A stretch of 64,000 bases of DNA from Peribacillus butanolivorans (GCF_001273755.1 NZ_LGYA01000001.1:3802173-3866172); one strand, 5' to 3'; positions 35,028 through 44,693 are shown, counted from the first letter of the stretch. The notes: generated by a model from the sequence alone, not told the origin. Translations and numbers: made by a program.

Positions 35028-36239
35028 TTAAAATAAGTCTTCCATTGCTTCTTCATTATCGAATGTCTGCCCCGGTGTAACAGTCAAAATTTCTGTGTCA
35101 GACACCGCTTTTGCAATTAACGATTCGAAGTCAACAAAGCTTTCATAGTAATTGACTTTTTCACGTTTCGGTTTAGTTTTTGGACTTGCTGGCGTAAAGA
35201 CCGTGCAACAATCTTCGTATGGAAGATTGGAAATTTCAAAGGTATCGAGCTCTCTGGCAATTTTGATGATTTCCGTTTTATCCATAGTAATCAACGGACG
35301 TAGAATCGGTGTATTCGTCACCTCATTGATGGCATACATGCTGCTCATCGTCTGACTCGCTACCTGTCCAAGGCTTTCACCGGTGATCAGTGCCATTGCT
35401 TCTTCTTTTTCACGGATTTGATCGGCTACTCGCATCATTAAACGACGAGTTGTCGTCATAGAATAGTTCTCTGGAATTTGTTTTTGAATTAACAGCTGAA
35501 TTTCCGTAAACGGAACGATATGCACTTTCATGCTGCCATTTATCTCAGCAAGCTTGCCGGCCAAGTCAATTACCTTTTGACGTGAACGCTCACTTGTGAA
35601 AGGAGGGCTGTAAAAATGGATGGCTTCTACATCCAATCCACGTTTCATGGATAGGAATCCGGCAACAGGGCTATCAATCCCTCCTGAAAGCATCAGCATT
35701 GCCTTTCCGCTTGAACCAAATGGAAGACCACCAGCTCCCTGAATGATCTCACCCGTTAAATACACTGCTTCGCGTCTTACTTCAACAAGCAGATTCAAAT
35801 CCGGATTTTTTACATCCACCTTTAAATCTTCCGTGTTGCGAAGCAAATGGCCGCCAAGTGCTCGGTTAATTTCATCGGTATTGTATGGAAAGTCTTTATC
35901 TGCTCGTTTTGTCGTGATTTTAAACGTGCCCACTTCTTCAAGAGTATGATTAAGATAATATAACGCAGCCGTTTTCATCACTTCTAAATCACGTTCAATT
36001 TTAATCGCAGGACTTAAAGACTGGATGCCAAAAATTCCTTTTAACCGTTCAATGACGGGCTTATGGTCGACCCCGTTTAAGAGAACATACATCCGTTCCC
36101 GATTGGCTGTAAGCACAACGCCCTCGATATCCTTTAAACTCCAGCGGATATGCGCCTTCATCTTGTCCACAAAGCCTTTACGGTTTCTTTTTTTCGTAGA
36201 GATTTCGCCATAGCGAATAATTATATGATCAAATTTCAT
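35028..36239 (-). CDS. thiI: tRNA 4-thiouridine sulfurtransferase ThiI
   Basis: ThiI installs 4-thiouridine at position 8 of tRNA using persulfide sulfur and ATP. The 403 residues comprise a ferredoxin-like domain and THUMP domain (about 1-165) and an ATP-pyrophosphatase domain with PP-loop SGGIDSPVAG at residues 185-194. The C-terminal rhodanese domain of enterobacterial ThiI is absent, as in B. subtilis. Its ATG overlaps the nifZ stop by 4 bp, fitting direct sulfur delivery from NifZ. An additional role in thiamine thiazole synthesis is not supported by the domain content. Confidence 0.96.
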   Translation of the reverse strand: MKFDHIIIRYGEISTKKRNRKGFVDKMKAHIRWSLKDIEGVVLTANRERMYVLLNGVDHKPVIERLKGIFGIQSLSPAIKIERDLEVMKTAALYYLNHTLEEVGTFKITTKRADKDFPYNTDEINRALGGHLLRNTEDLKVDVKNPDLNLLVEVRREAVYLTGEIIQGAGGLPFGSSGKAMLMLSGGIDSPVAGFLSMKRGLDVEAIHFYSPPFTSERSRQKVIDLAGKLAEINGSMKVHIVPFTEIQLLIQKQIPENYSMTTTRRLMMRVADQIREKEEAMALITGESLGQVASQTMSSMYAINEVTNTPILRPLITMDKTEIIKIARELDTFEISNLPYEDCCTVFTPASPKTKPKREKVNYYESFVDFESLIAKAVSDTEILTVTPGQTFDNEEAMEDLF

Positions 36240-37384
36240 TTTGCAACCCTCATTATTTTTTCTAAATTAGCGACTATTTTCTGTATCGCCGCCAGAACTT
36301 TTTCTGCTTCTTCCATTTCATTGCTATAGGTAGTACTGATTCGGATAACACTTTCGGAACGAGCTTGATTATGGAACATTGCATCTACCGTTTTGCTTAC
36401 CGTTCTCTTTTTCGAAGAGCAGGCACTAGTCGTCGAAACATATATCCCATCCGCTTCCAGAGCATGAAGCAATACTTCTGATTTGAGTCCCGGAACGGAA
36501 AAATTCAAAATATGAGGTGCTCCCTCTTCAGGACTGTTAACTAGTACTCCATCTATCTCTTGCAAACCTTTATATAAATATTTATTGATTTGCTGTAGCT
36601 TATCATGATACAGCAACTGGTTGTTCATACTAATACGGAAGGCTTTTGAAAGAGCGACGATTCCCGCGACATTTTCGGTACCGCTCCTGATTTTCGTCTC
36701 TTGATTGCCACCGTGAAAAAGCGGATCAATCCGGACGCCATCACGTATGTAAAGGATACCTGTTCCCTTTAAGCCGTGAACTTTGTGACCGGATATGGTA
36801 CATAAATCCACATTAGCATCACGCAGTGAAAGAGAAATCTTTCCAGCCCCCTGAACGTTATCAACATGGAAGAGTACCTGTGGGTATTCCCTCAACAATT
36901 TTCCAATTTCAACAATTGGTTGTATCGAGCCCACTTCGTTATTAACATGCATAACGGATACTAAAATGGTATCTTCTCTTAAAGCATGTTTGAGATCTGC
37001 TAATGCTACCTGACCATATTCATTTACAGGAAGATAAGTAATTTCATATCCCTGTTTCGTTAATGAATGGCATGCATCTTCTACAGAAGGATGTTCAATT
37101 GCTGTCGTGATAATATGTTTCCCTCGGTTAGCATGTGAAAAAGCGGCTCCTTTAATCGCCAGGTTGTTTCCTTCTGTACCCCCGGAAGTAAAATAAATTT
37201 CCGAGCTTTTCACCTTTAATAATTGAGCAATCTGTTTTCTTGCAGCAGAAAGCAATTTTTCTGACTGAACCCCAAGCCCGTGAAGCGAAGAGGGGTTGCC
37301 AAAATAGTCAGTTGAAACCTTTATGAAAGATTCAATCACTTCTGAATATGGTTTTGTTGTTGCACTATTATCAAAATAAATCAT
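36236..37384 (-). CDS. nifZ: Cysteine desulfurase NifZ (sulfur donor of ThiI)
   Basis: A 382-residue NifS-type PLP enzyme that takes sulfur from cysteine. The PLP lysine is in SGHKVHGLKG, the N-terminal YFDNSATTKP and ETxAIEHPSVE-like TAIEHPS regions are present, and the active-site cysteine lies in SACSSKK. ATG 37384 is chosen because GGAAGGTGAA precedes it and the family starts MIYFDNSAT. The coupling with thiI matches the dedicated NifZ-ThiI pair shown in B. subtilis. Confidence 0.94.
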   Translation of the reverse strand: MIYFDNSATTKPYSEVIESFIKVSTDYFGNPSSLHGLGVQSEKLLSAARKQIAQLLKVKSSEIYFTSGGTEGNNLAIKGAAFSHANRGKHIITTAIEHPSVEDACHSLTKQGYEITYLPVNEYGQVALADLKHALREDTILVSVMHVNNEVGSIQPIVEIGKLLREYPQVLFHVDNVQGAGKISLSLRDANVDLCTISGHKVHGLKGTGILYIRDGVRIDPLFHGGNQETKIRSGTENVAGIVALSKAFRISMNNQLLYHDKLQQINKYLYKGLQEIDGVLVNSPEEGAPHILNFSVPGLKSEVLLHALEADGIYVSTTSACSSKKRTVSKTVDAMFHNQARSESVIRISTTYSNEMEEAEKVLAAIQKIVANLEKIMRVAK

Positions 37385-37718
37385 GGGTTCACCTTCCATG
37401 TTTTTGTATCTATGATGGTCATACTTCTATATGTCGTTTCAAATGTTGTTGTTGCGACTTCTAATATTAACATAGTTGAAATTGAAAGAGAATGTAAAAC
37501 GCTGGTCAAACACCTGTGAAAACATGAAAGGCCAGTTGTATAGATATTGTCTTAATAGACATTGATTATATTTTCTTCTCAAAACTCGTTCTGCAAGAAA
37601 TCTATCACGTTTCACGCTTTTTTTAGTCAATATTTTGGATAACGAATATGAAGTTATCTTAACTTTATGTGTTTCTACCATTAATAAAACACACGAAAAA
37701 ACCCGCCATAGCGGGTTT
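37385..37718. other. Intergenic region between nifZ and ezrA
   Basis: This 334-bp gap holds a possible extended -10 (TGTTAATAT on the minus strand near 37470) for nifZ and the ezrA terminator at 37698-37719. An 80-codon minus-strand frame inside it has no homology or ribosome site and looks like chance. Confidence 0.5.
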
Positions 37719-37719
37719 T
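37698..37719 (-). terminator. Terminator of ezrA
   Basis: AAAACCCGC and GCGGGTTTT form a 9-bp stem around a 4-nt loop, with a T-run on the minus strand. It overlaps the last base of the ezrA stop codon. Confidence 0.85.
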
Positions 37720-39413
37720 CAGGAAAGAACTTCTTCTATATTCTCTCCAATTTTTTGTAAGCTGCCTGGATCGACCTTTTCTATTGCCGCGGCTGCTGTT
37801 TCCAATGCAGCTTGATATTCATAGCTGTGGAATTTCGCTTCAGCTTCTCTTAAGCTATCGGCAACGGTAGCGTGACTGCTGCGGTAGCGATTTCCGAATT
37901 GAATCACTTTTTCCGCTAAATACATATGCTCAACTAGCTCTTGTGCCTTTTCGTAGACCTTGTTAACCTGTTTGACTGCTTTTTCTAAAAAGATATAAAC
38001 AGCTGCCATTTCAAGCGGCTTTTCTTCAAGTTTGTTATGAACGTCATCTATGCTTTCTTTTGCATCAGAAAGCACCACTTTATACTCTTCAGGTAGACCA
38101 GGGATATTACTTTTTGCAATTAAACGGCTTGTATCAACCATTTTCCGTTTCAACTCCGCCAGTGAATCACGTGCATCCATTTCATCTTTTCTTAAAGCTT
38201 GTAATTTAACAGAAAATTCCTTCTGGTATTCCTGCAATTCGTTCAACTGTGCCGCAAGCCCTTGCATCTCTTCACTGATAAGCGAGCTTGCCATCACATT
38301 ATCCTCCATCTTCAAGACAAGCAATTGATGGCGTTTCGAAATCTGTACAATTTGCTTTTCCATTTTCCGTTGTGCATCCAACTCATTTTCAGTTAGATGA
38401 TAGGTGTGTTGAACATGTATAGTCTCAACTTTGAGTTTATCGTTTTCATATTCAAGGTCACTTATCGTTTTCCTGAGGACTTCATCATTTTTCAAGACAT
38501 ACTGTTTGGAAAGCACTTCTTTCTCCAGAAGGTCATAAAGTACGTCAATACTTTCACGCATCTCTTTAATCCCTTTATCAACAGCTTCAGTTTCGGCATT
38601 TTCCAATTGTGTTTTATATAGATCCAGTTCTTCTTCAAGCCGTGAAATCTCCTGCTCGAATTGGATATGACTTAACAGATACCCCTGTCCGGACATTTCC
38701 TCATATCCATCTTTTAATTCATGAAGTTGAGAATGCAGCTCGGATTGACTATCAACCAATAATTTTGGAAGCATCTCCATTTTAGCAGATAAGACTGCAA
38801 GCTTTTCCTTTATGGAAAGTACAAGCTCCCTAGCGTTCAAATAATTCCCATTTTCAGTTTCTTCTTCATATTTTTGAAGGATCTGCAGTACTTCATCCAA
38901 AGAGGCCTCTAGCTTTTCAGCAGCTTTCCCATAATTATGGCGGTGTGCAAGCAATGATTTCTTTAATTGACGGTAGGATTCTTTAATATCCTCAATTTCT
39001 ATTCTATTCTTTTCCTCACTGCCTACAAGTTCATTTAATTCGTAAAGAATCTTTTTAATCATTTCTTCAATTTCATTCAGCTTGACAGTAATTTTCCGCT
39101 GTACCTCTTTTGAACGGCTGAAACGGTATTTATCAACAAGCTCCTCGGCATCGAATAAAAGCTCCTCGACTTCCGGCATATGATCCGTGATGATAGCGTC
39201 CCATTCAATACGCCAGTTTTCAAACATTTCCTCTGTTTCACCAGTCATGTTCAATTGTTTGACCTTAGAAAGCTCTTCTAGCACGGGGCGGTGCATGATG
39301 CTTATTTTCCAGGATTCCAGACGATCAATCTCTTTAAAAAATCTCTTTTTGAAAAAATAACCCCAAATAATAAAAATTAAAATTAATACAATTATCCCAA
39401 GTATGTAATCCAT
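37719..39413 (-). CDS. ezrA: Septation ring formation regulator EzrA
   Basis: EzrA is a membrane-anchored negative regulator of FtsZ-ring assembly and a divisome scaffold. The 564 residues (B. subtilis 562) have one N-terminal membrane helix (residues 3-20), followed by a long series of coiled-coil spectrin-like bundles rich in Glu, Lys and Leu with no enzyme motifs. A conserved C-terminal patch (GNRYRSSHATVADSLREAE) matches the QNR-type patch needed for midcell localisation. It is a single gene with its own terminator. Confidence 0.95.
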   Translation of the reverse strand: MDYILGIIVLILIFIIWGYFFKKRFFKEIDRLESWKISIMHRPVLEELSKVKQLNMTGETEEMFENWRIEWDAIITDHMPEVEELLFDAEELVDKYRFSRSKEVQRKITVKLNEIEEMIKKILYELNELVGSEEKNRIEIEDIKESYRQLKKSLLAHRHNYGKAAEKLEASLDEVLQILQKYEEETENGNYLNARELVLSIKEKLAVLSAKMEMLPKLLVDSQSELHSQLHELKDGYEEMSGQGYLLSHIQFEQEISRLEEELDLYKTQLENAETEAVDKGIKEMRESIDVLYDLLEKEVLSKQYVLKNDEVLRKTISDLEYENDKLKVETIHVQHTYHLTENELDAQRKMEKQIVQISKRHQLLVLKMEDNVMASSLISEEMQGLAAQLNELQEYQKEFSVKLQALRKDEMDARDSLAELKRKMVDTSRLIAKSNIPGLPEEYKVVLSDAKESIDDVHNKLEEKPLEMAAVYIFLEKAVKQVNKVYEKAQELVEHMYLAEKVIQFGNRYRSSHATVADSLREAEAKFHSYEYQAALETAAAAIEKVDPGSLQKIGENIEEVLS

Positions 39414-39581
39414 GGTAAGCCCCCTGTTCTAGTCCTTACAGCCTCGCTCTTTTATATATCAATTTTAAAAATGTTAAATTTAATGCTTTTATGATACCAT
39501 GTTAGCAATAATTTTTGATGAGAAAAAGATTTTTTTGTGGAAAATTGCTACAAAATACCGGTTTTTTGGGAGGGAATGGCC

Positions 39582-40385
39582 ATGAAAGCTGACAGACATG
39601 TACATACTCCGTTTTGCCCACACGGCTCTACGGACAAATTCGATGAATATATTACGCGGGGAATTGAGCTAGGATTAAAGGAAATCACATTTACAGAACA
39701 TGCTCCTTTGCCACGAAATTTTCAAGATCCAACACCTGAAAAAGACAGCGGTATGGAAGCTTCCATGCTCCTAGATTACTTTCAAGAGCTCCGCGTCCTG
39801 AAAGAACACTATAAAGACAAAATCCTGATCAAAAGTGGTCTAGAGGTTGACTTTATAGAAGGTTATGAAACTGAAACAAAAGATTTTCTCAATGAAGTCG
39901 GCGAATTCCTTGATGACAGCATTCTTTCCGTCCACTTCATAAAGCAGGAAAGCAACTGGCATTGCATCGATTTCAGTGATGATGCGTTTGGTGAGATTGC
40001 CAATAAACTAGGTTCCATCGAAGCAGTTTATGACAAATATTACGATACCTTAGAGAAATCAATCACAGCTGACCTAGGCATCTATAAGCCAAAAAGGATA
40101 GGACATATTACACTTGTTCATAAATTCCAGCACCGATATCCACCTGCAAAAAGCTTTGACGACCGTGTTTACAGGGTATTGGATATGATCAATGAACAAC
40201 AATATGCACTTGATTATAATGGAGCAGGGTTCGTAAAGCCGCTATGCCGTGAGCCCTATCCTCCTGAACGGTTTGCAAAGCGTGCCATAGACCTTGGCAT
40301 CCCGCTTATTTATGGTTCCGATGCACACCAGGCTAAAGATTTAGGCCAGGGATTTGAATCGTTGATTCCAGAATTCAACGGGTAA
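39582..40385 (+). CDS. hisJ: Histidinol-phosphatase HisJ (PHP family)
   Basis: HisJ dephosphorylates histidinol phosphate in histidine synthesis. The 267 residues (B. subtilis 268) show PHP-superfamily metal motifs: DRHVHTPFCPHGS, FTEHAPLP, GLEVDFIEG, SVHF, IGHITLVHKF and GSDAHQ. ATG 39582 is used because GGGAGGG lies 6-7 nt upstream; the nearby ATG at 39576 is too close to it, and the ORF start at 39537 adds unrelated residues. It is isolated from other his genes, as in B. subtilis. Confidence 0.94.
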   Translation: MKADRHVHTPFCPHGSTDKFDEYITRGIELGLKEITFTEHAPLPRNFQDPTPEKDSGMEASMLLDYFQELRVLKEHYKDKILIKSGLEVDFIEGYETETKDFLNEVGEFLDDSILSVHFIKQESNWHCIDFSDDAFGEIANKLGSIEAVYDKYYDTLEKSITADLGIYKPKRIGHITLVHKFQHRYPPAKSFDDRVYRVLDMINEQQYALDYNGAGFVKPLCREPYPPERFAKRAIDLGIPLIYGSDAHQAKDLGQGFESLIPEFNG

Positions 40386-40399
40386 ATCACGTAAACACT

Positions 40400-41044
40400 T
40401 CAGGCCCGTCCCGCAAGCAGGGGCTGGAGGTCTTCGGCAATAAATAATGTATCTTGCAGAAAACGAGCGACTTCCTCAGCATATAAATTTGTGTAATAGG
40501 CTTCCTGTGGGAACACATGAAGGACCTCCATCGCATAATGGGTATGCAGGACCGGAGCCGATAGCAGGCCCTTTAGTTGCAGCATATACAAGGGGATAGA
40601 GACCGACTGAAAACTTCTGCTTTTAATGCCTTGTTCCAAAACATATTGAAAATAAGACTTTTCCTTTGTAAAATAAGTCGAATGAATTTCCCGGTTTAAA
40701 TTTGAATCGAGTGAAGATTCTCCATATATAAATCGAGCTGCCAGGAAGTTTTCTCTTTGGAATGTAAGAATATCCTTTACCAAATTCATCAAGCATTGCT
40801 TTGGACCTTCATGATCCAGCAGCGTCATGTTCGTCTCAAGGACGAGAATATACTCTTCTAAATAGGAAGTGAAGCAGAATTCTAGCAACCCCTGCTTATT
40901 TTTAAAATAGTAGGCAATATTAGCAGCATTCACTTTCGCTTTATTCGCAATATCCCGTATGGATGTCGCATGATAGCCTTTTAAATGAAATAAATGTAAA
41001 GCAGCTTCCACAATAGCTTGTTTCGTTGGCGTCTGGCGATTCAT
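40400..41044 (-). CDS. refZ: TetR-family DNA-binding protein RefZ
   Basis: RefZ binds motifs near the replication origin and helps place the polar septum and trap the chromosome during sporulation. The 214 residues have a TetR helix-turn-helix (about 8-52; GYHATSIRDIANKAKVNAANIAYYFKNK) and an all-helical C-terminal domain. Similarity to B. subtilis YttP/RefZ and location between hisJ and ytsP support the call. The RefZ target motifs were not identifiable in this window. It ends 14 bp from hisJ (convergent) without a clear terminator. Confidence 0.88.
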   Translation of the reverse strand: MNRQTPTKQAIVEAALHLFHLKGYHATSIRDIANKAKVNAANIAYYFKNKQGLLEFCFTSYLEEYILVLETNMTLLDHEGPKQCLMNLVKDILTFQRENFLAARFIYGESSLDSNLNREIHSTYFTKEKSYFQYVLEQGIKSRSFQSVSIPLYMLQLKGLLSAPVLHTHYAMEVLHVFPQEAYYTNLYAEEVARFLQDTLFIAEDLQPLLAGRA

Positions 41045-41197
41045 TAGGCAATCCCTCGCTTTCTTTGAGACAAGTCTTGTGGACTATTTCTGCATTGAAG
41101 AGCTTGAATCCTTTAGTAAGTTCTCGACAATTTCTCTCCAATCAATCGGCTTGACTAGAAAGTACTGTAAAAATATGAGGAAGACAGGTGAACCCTT

Positions 41198-41677
41198 TTG
41201 TTTAATGTCGAAATGTATCAAGGAAAAAAAGAAAAAAACTATGAACTTGTCCAAAAACAGCTCTTTGCCTTAATAGAAGATGAACCAAACCAGATAGCCA
41301 ATTTAAGTAATGCCGCTGCTTTACTGAATCAATTTCTCGTTGAGATTAACTGGGTCGGCTTCTATTTACTTGAAGAAGGCCAATTGGTGCTAGGACCCTT
41401 TCAAGGCCTTCCAGCCTGTGTCCGCATTCCAATGGGCAAAGGCGTATGCGGGACATCAGCGGCCACAAAAAAAACCTTGCGCGTCGATGATGTCCATCAG
41501 TTCCCAGGACATATTGCCTGCGATGCTGCATCACGTTCTGAAATTGTCATACCCCTTATGAAGGAGGGCAAACTAATTGGCGTTCTTGATATCGACAGCC
41601 CAATTACGAACCGATTTGACGAAGTCGATCAGCAAGGACTCGAGAAATTCGCGGACATCCTAACCAAGCGTTTATAG
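41198..41677 (+). CDS. ytsP: GAF-domain protein, free methionine-R-sulfoxide reductase type (YtsP)
   Basis: A 159-residue stand-alone GAF protein of the fRMsr family, which reduces free methionine-(R)-sulfoxide. Three cysteines at the expected places (ACVRIP, GVCGTS, IACDAAS) support catalytic competence. The start is TTG at 41198, chosen for the GACAGGTG site 8 nt upstream and the family-like MFNVEMYQGKKEKNY beginning. It is divergent from refZ and ends in a strong terminator. Confidence 0.92.
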   Translation: MFNVEMYQGKKEKNYELVQKQLFALIEDEPNQIANLSNAAALLNQFLVEINWVGFYLLEEGQLVLGPFQGLPACVRIPMGKGVCGTSAATKKTLRVDDVHQFPGHIACDAASRSEIVIPLMKEGKLIGVLDIDSPITNRFDEVDQQGLEKFADILTKRL

Positions 41678-41681
41678 AGTA

Positions 41682-41714
41682 AAAAGGGAGCGACAATCCA
41701 TGCCGCTCCCTTTT
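41682..41714. terminator. Bidirectional terminator between ytsP and dgcP
   Basis: AAAAGGGAGCG and its complement form an 11-bp stem with an 11-nt loop. T-runs on both sides serve both converging genes. Confidence 0.88.
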
Positions 41715-41718
41715 ATTG

Positions 41719-43593
41719 TTACAGAACTCCATGTACGTGAACTTTGTTTTTCCCTGAATTCTTCGCAATATATAACGCCTCATCGGCCCTTTTAACTACC
41801 TCTTTCATGTTATCTAAATGTTCTTTTGACCAACAAGACACGCCGCAGGAAATCGTCACTCTAGGATTGGATTTCTCCCAGACCTTATCCTTTACTCGTT
41901 CGGCAATGCGAACACCTGACGCTAAAGGAACACGTGGAAGGTAAATTGCTAGCTCTTCTCCTCCCCATCTGGCCCCGATATCCGTATCACGAATATTATG
42001 TTGAATGAGATCAGCGACCTGGATCAGAATATCATCTCCAACCTGATGACCATATGTATCATTAACCCTCTTGAAGTTGTCAAGATCAATCATAATGAAA
42101 GTGCCCTCTTCATCTTCTTCCATGGATTGGGACATTTTATCATCGAGATAACTCCTTGAATACAGTCGGGTTAAATGATCGGTAATGACCATTTTTTCAA
42201 GTTCTTCACGAAGCATGGAATTGACCATCGCCAAACTTGAGTGGTGGATAAGCGACTGTAACAACTTAAACATTTCAAATGAGAAGAAATAGGCTTCCTT
42301 ATGCAGAATAACAGCGAATCCCTTAACATCATTACTTTCCATCATTGGAACTGCCATTAGGGAATGATATTTAACATTCTCATTCGGACAATGAATACTT
42401 AAATCCCCGATAAACAGTGATTCCTTATCAACATCAATCTTACCTTTCAGGAAAGTTATATACATACTCGCCTCCTCTGAATCAAAAAACTCAGAGCTTC
42501 CTGTCAATAAACTCACTTTGTCATCCGGATGGAGCAGAATAAATCCTGTCTGATCAGCATGAAAGGACTTTATAATTTGCTGCTTCATATATTCCATGGT
42601 TTCACTCAAGCGCAGATTGGAATTTAAATGCTGTGATGTCTCATTTATAAGCTGTAAATCTGAAACAAGTCGTTTTGATTGTTGATACAGTTGGGCATTC
42701 TCCAAGGCACTTCCAGCAGTATTAGCCAACAATGAAATAAACTCAATTTCATTTTCAGGGAACACGAGTGTATTAGGCGCAATAACCTGAAGAACGCCAT
42801 AGACCCCTTGTTTACCTTTTAAAGGAGCATATAAAATAGAGTGATTTTCAGATGAGTGATCCTCAAATTGTATGCTACCGTTTACATAAGCCTTTAGTGC
42901 AGCCACATTCTCACTATCATATTCGAGGTCCTTGATTGGCAGGTTTTCATGGCTGTCATTATCATGGGAGAGCAGCAGGTAATAATCAAAGGTTGGGTAA
43001 ACAGTGTGCAACGTCGAGATAATTTCCCCTAAGACCGCGTCCATGTTCATTGAAGAATGAAATTTTTCTGTGACCTTGAAGAGTTGTTTATATCGTCTTT
43101 CCTCATCTGATATCTTAGAAATTGATAACGCAGCTTTCAAGATTGTGGTGAATTCTTTAGAAAAAGCAGCCCCTTCTTCCGGAGTAAGACTTGTAAGGGA
43201 GCCATTTTTCCGTTCTTTGAAGGCCGTTAATCCAATGACCTTACCATTATCCCAAAGTGGTATAACAGTCTGGAAATCCTTTACTTCCTGCTGCATACTT
43301 ACTGTTACATCTCTATCATCTTTCTGTTCTTTCAAGATCATTTCTATATACTCTTGTACAGGAACCTGCATGTTATAATCGTGAAAACATCCGGTAGAGG
43401 TTTCTTTATAAAATTGCTGTTTCCACTCGTCAAATTTAAAGAACATTACCTCTTCCATACCTAACAGGTCTTTCGTCTCAAATAAAAAAGTCTCCAAGAA
43501 TGTTTCGTAATGGAGTTCACCCTGCATATTCTGTATGTGTTTAAAGAAAAGTACTCTTAATTCATTAATCAACCGAGCTGTTTTAATCTTCAT
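41719..43593 (-). CDS. dgcP: Diguanylate cyclase with GAF domains (DgcP/YtrP type)
   Basis: The enzyme makes cyclic di-GMP from two GTP. A 624-residue cytoplasmic protein contains two or three GAF-like modules (about 15-160, 185-310 and 325-460) followed by a GGDEF domain (about 465-620). The active-site loop reads GGEEL near residue 544. A product-inhibition I-site RxxD (RDTD) lies five residues upstream, so feedback control is likely. ATG 43593 is used, as AGGG lies 9 nt upstream and the ATG at 43602 abuts it. It corresponds to B. subtilis YtrP, which is about 45 residues shorter. Confidence 0.9.
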   Translation of the reverse strand: MKIKTARLINELRVLFFKHIQNMQGELHYETFLETFLFETKDLLGMEEVMFFKFDEWKQQFYKETSTGCFHDYNMQVPVQEYIEMILKEQKDDRDVTVSMQQEVKDFQTVIPLWDNGKVIGLTAFKERKNGSLTSLTPEEGAAFSKEFTTILKAALSISKISDEERRYKQLFKVTEKFHSSMNMDAVLGEIISTLHTVYPTFDYYLLLSHDNDSHENLPIKDLEYDSENVAALKAYVNGSIQFEDHSSENHSILYAPLKGKQGVYGVLQVIAPNTLVFPENEIEFISLLANTAGSALENAQLYQQSKRLVSDLQLINETSQHLNSNLRLSETMEYMKQQIIKSFHADQTGFILLHPDDKVSLLTGSSEFFDSEEASMYITFLKGKIDVDKESLFIGDLSIHCPNENVKYHSLMAVPMMESNDVKGFAVILHKEAYFFSFEMFKLLQSLIHHSSLAMVNSMLREELEKMVITDHLTRLYSRSYLDDKMSQSMEEDEEGTFIMIDLDNFKRVNDTYGHQVGDDILIQVADLIQHNIRDTDIGARWGGEELAIYLPRVPLASGVRIAERVKDKVWEKSNPRVTISCGVSCWSKEHLDNMKEVVKRADEALYIAKNSGKNKVHVHGVL

Positions 43594-43861
43594 CTCTATC
43601 ATCCCTATATTACAGCCTATTTTTTAAAGAACCTTTTAAGGTTTCATAATACTCCCACTTTAAAACGAAGCAAAAAAAACTAGATTTAATCGAAACTTAT
43701 AGTAATAGTTCCCAGGAAACTATTTATTGAAATTCATACTTTTTACTTATTATAACGCTTTCATCGGAAAAACTCTCCCAAAAATAGTGCTTTTTTATGT
43801 AATTGTAATTTTATCCCTTGGATTATCTTTAAACTCCCTTTTAATGAAAAGCTAACTGTCC
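43594..43861. other. Upstream region of dgcP
   Basis: This A/T-rich stretch presumably holds the dgcP promoter on the minus strand (a weak TTTGCT/TATTAT pair with 17-bp spacing near 43650-43680) and a short AACCTTTTAAGGTT palindrome near 43630. No gene was seen. Confidence 0.3.
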
Positions 43862-43890
43862 TTGACTCATTGAGCAGAATATTATACAAT
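43862..43890 (+). promoter_or_regulatory. Sigma-A promoter of rpsD
   Basis: TTGACT (43862-43867) and TACAAT (43885-43890) are separated by 17 bp. Transcription would start near 43897, giving a leader of about 180 nt. Confidence 0.8.
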
Positions 43891-43896
43891 ACTCCT

Positions 43897-44075
43897 TGTG
43901 TAAAATATTGCAGCCTATGTGACAGCTTTTATGTTCTCATTTTGTTCCTCCATACAGAGGTGTATCTCGTAACTCTCTGCTGCTAGGGCGAAGGTACATG
44001 AAAACAAAATGGTCATAACCGTTTATTCACACGGTTTTTATTTTACCAAAATAAAAACATTTAAAGGAGGAGTCA
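43897..44075 (+). ncRNA. Structured rpsD leader (candidate S4 autoregulatory RNA)
   Basis: CATTTTGTT (43938-43946) pairs with AACAAAATG (44003-44011) to close a domain containing further short helices, resembling the S4-binding leader known upstream of Bacillus rpsD, which mediates autogenous repression. Downstream, AACCGT/ACGGTT with a T-rich tail (44017-44042) looks like an intrinsic terminator, and an 11-bp hairpin GTTTTTATTTT/AAAATAAAAAC (44034-44058) overlaps its right arm. Confidence 0.7.
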
Positions 44076-44079
44076 TCCT

Positions 44080-44682
44080 ATGGCTCGTTATACTGGCCCA
44101 AGCTGGAAACTATCCCGTCGTTTAGGAATTTCCCTAACAGGTACTGGTAAAGAATTAGAAAAACGTCCTTATGCTCCAGGACAACATGGTCCTAACCAAC
44201 GTAGAAAAATTTCTGAATATGGAATTCAACTACAAGAGAAACAAAAACTTCGTCACATGTACGGAATCACTGAACGTCAATTCCGCACAATGTTCGACCG
44301 CGCTGGCAAACTTAAAGGTGTTCATGGTGAAAACTTCATGGTTCTTCTTGAATCACGTCTTGACAACCTAGTTTACCGTCTTGGTTTAGCTCGTACACGT
44401 CGTCAAGCACGTCAACTTGTTAACCACGGTCACATCACTGTAGACGGAAGTCGCGTAGACATCCCTTCTTACAAAGTGTCTCTTGGACAAACAATCTCAG
44501 TTCGTGAAAAATCACGTAACTTCTCAATCATTAAAGAATCAGTTGAAGCAACTAACTTCGTACCTGACTTCCTTACTTTTGATGCTGAGAAATTAGAAGG
44601 TACTTTCACTCGTTTACCAGAACGTTCTGAATTGCCTGCTGAAATTAACGAAGCTCTTATCGTTGAGTTCTACTCTCGTTAA
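44080..44682 (+). CDS. rpsD: 30S ribosomal protein S4
   Basis: S4 nucleates 30S assembly by binding 16S rRNA and, in Bacillus, represses its own synthesis. The 200 residues start [16 protein letters not shown] and contain the S4 RNA-binding domain (about 92-155; [30 protein letters not shown]). The N-terminal zinc cysteines seen in some S4 proteins are absent, as in B. subtilis. GGAGG lies 8 nt upstream. It is a single gene with a structured leader and a terminator. Confidence 0.98.
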   Translation: MARYTGPSWKLSRRLGISLTGTGKELEKRPYAPGQHGPNQRRKISEYGIQLQEKQKLRHMYGITERQFRTMFDRAGKLKGVHGENFMVLLESRLDNLVYRLGLARTRRQARQLVNHGHITVDGSRVDIPSYKVSLGQTISVREKSRNFSIIKESVEATNFVPDFLTFDAEKLEGTFTRLPERSELPAEINEALIVEFYSR

Positions 44683-44693
44683 TAACTTCAAAA

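Noticed and set aside
37439-37681. 80-codon minus-strand frame between nifZ and ezrA
   Set aside because: No ribosome site, no recognisable domain, and it overlaps the likely nifZ promoter; probably chance.
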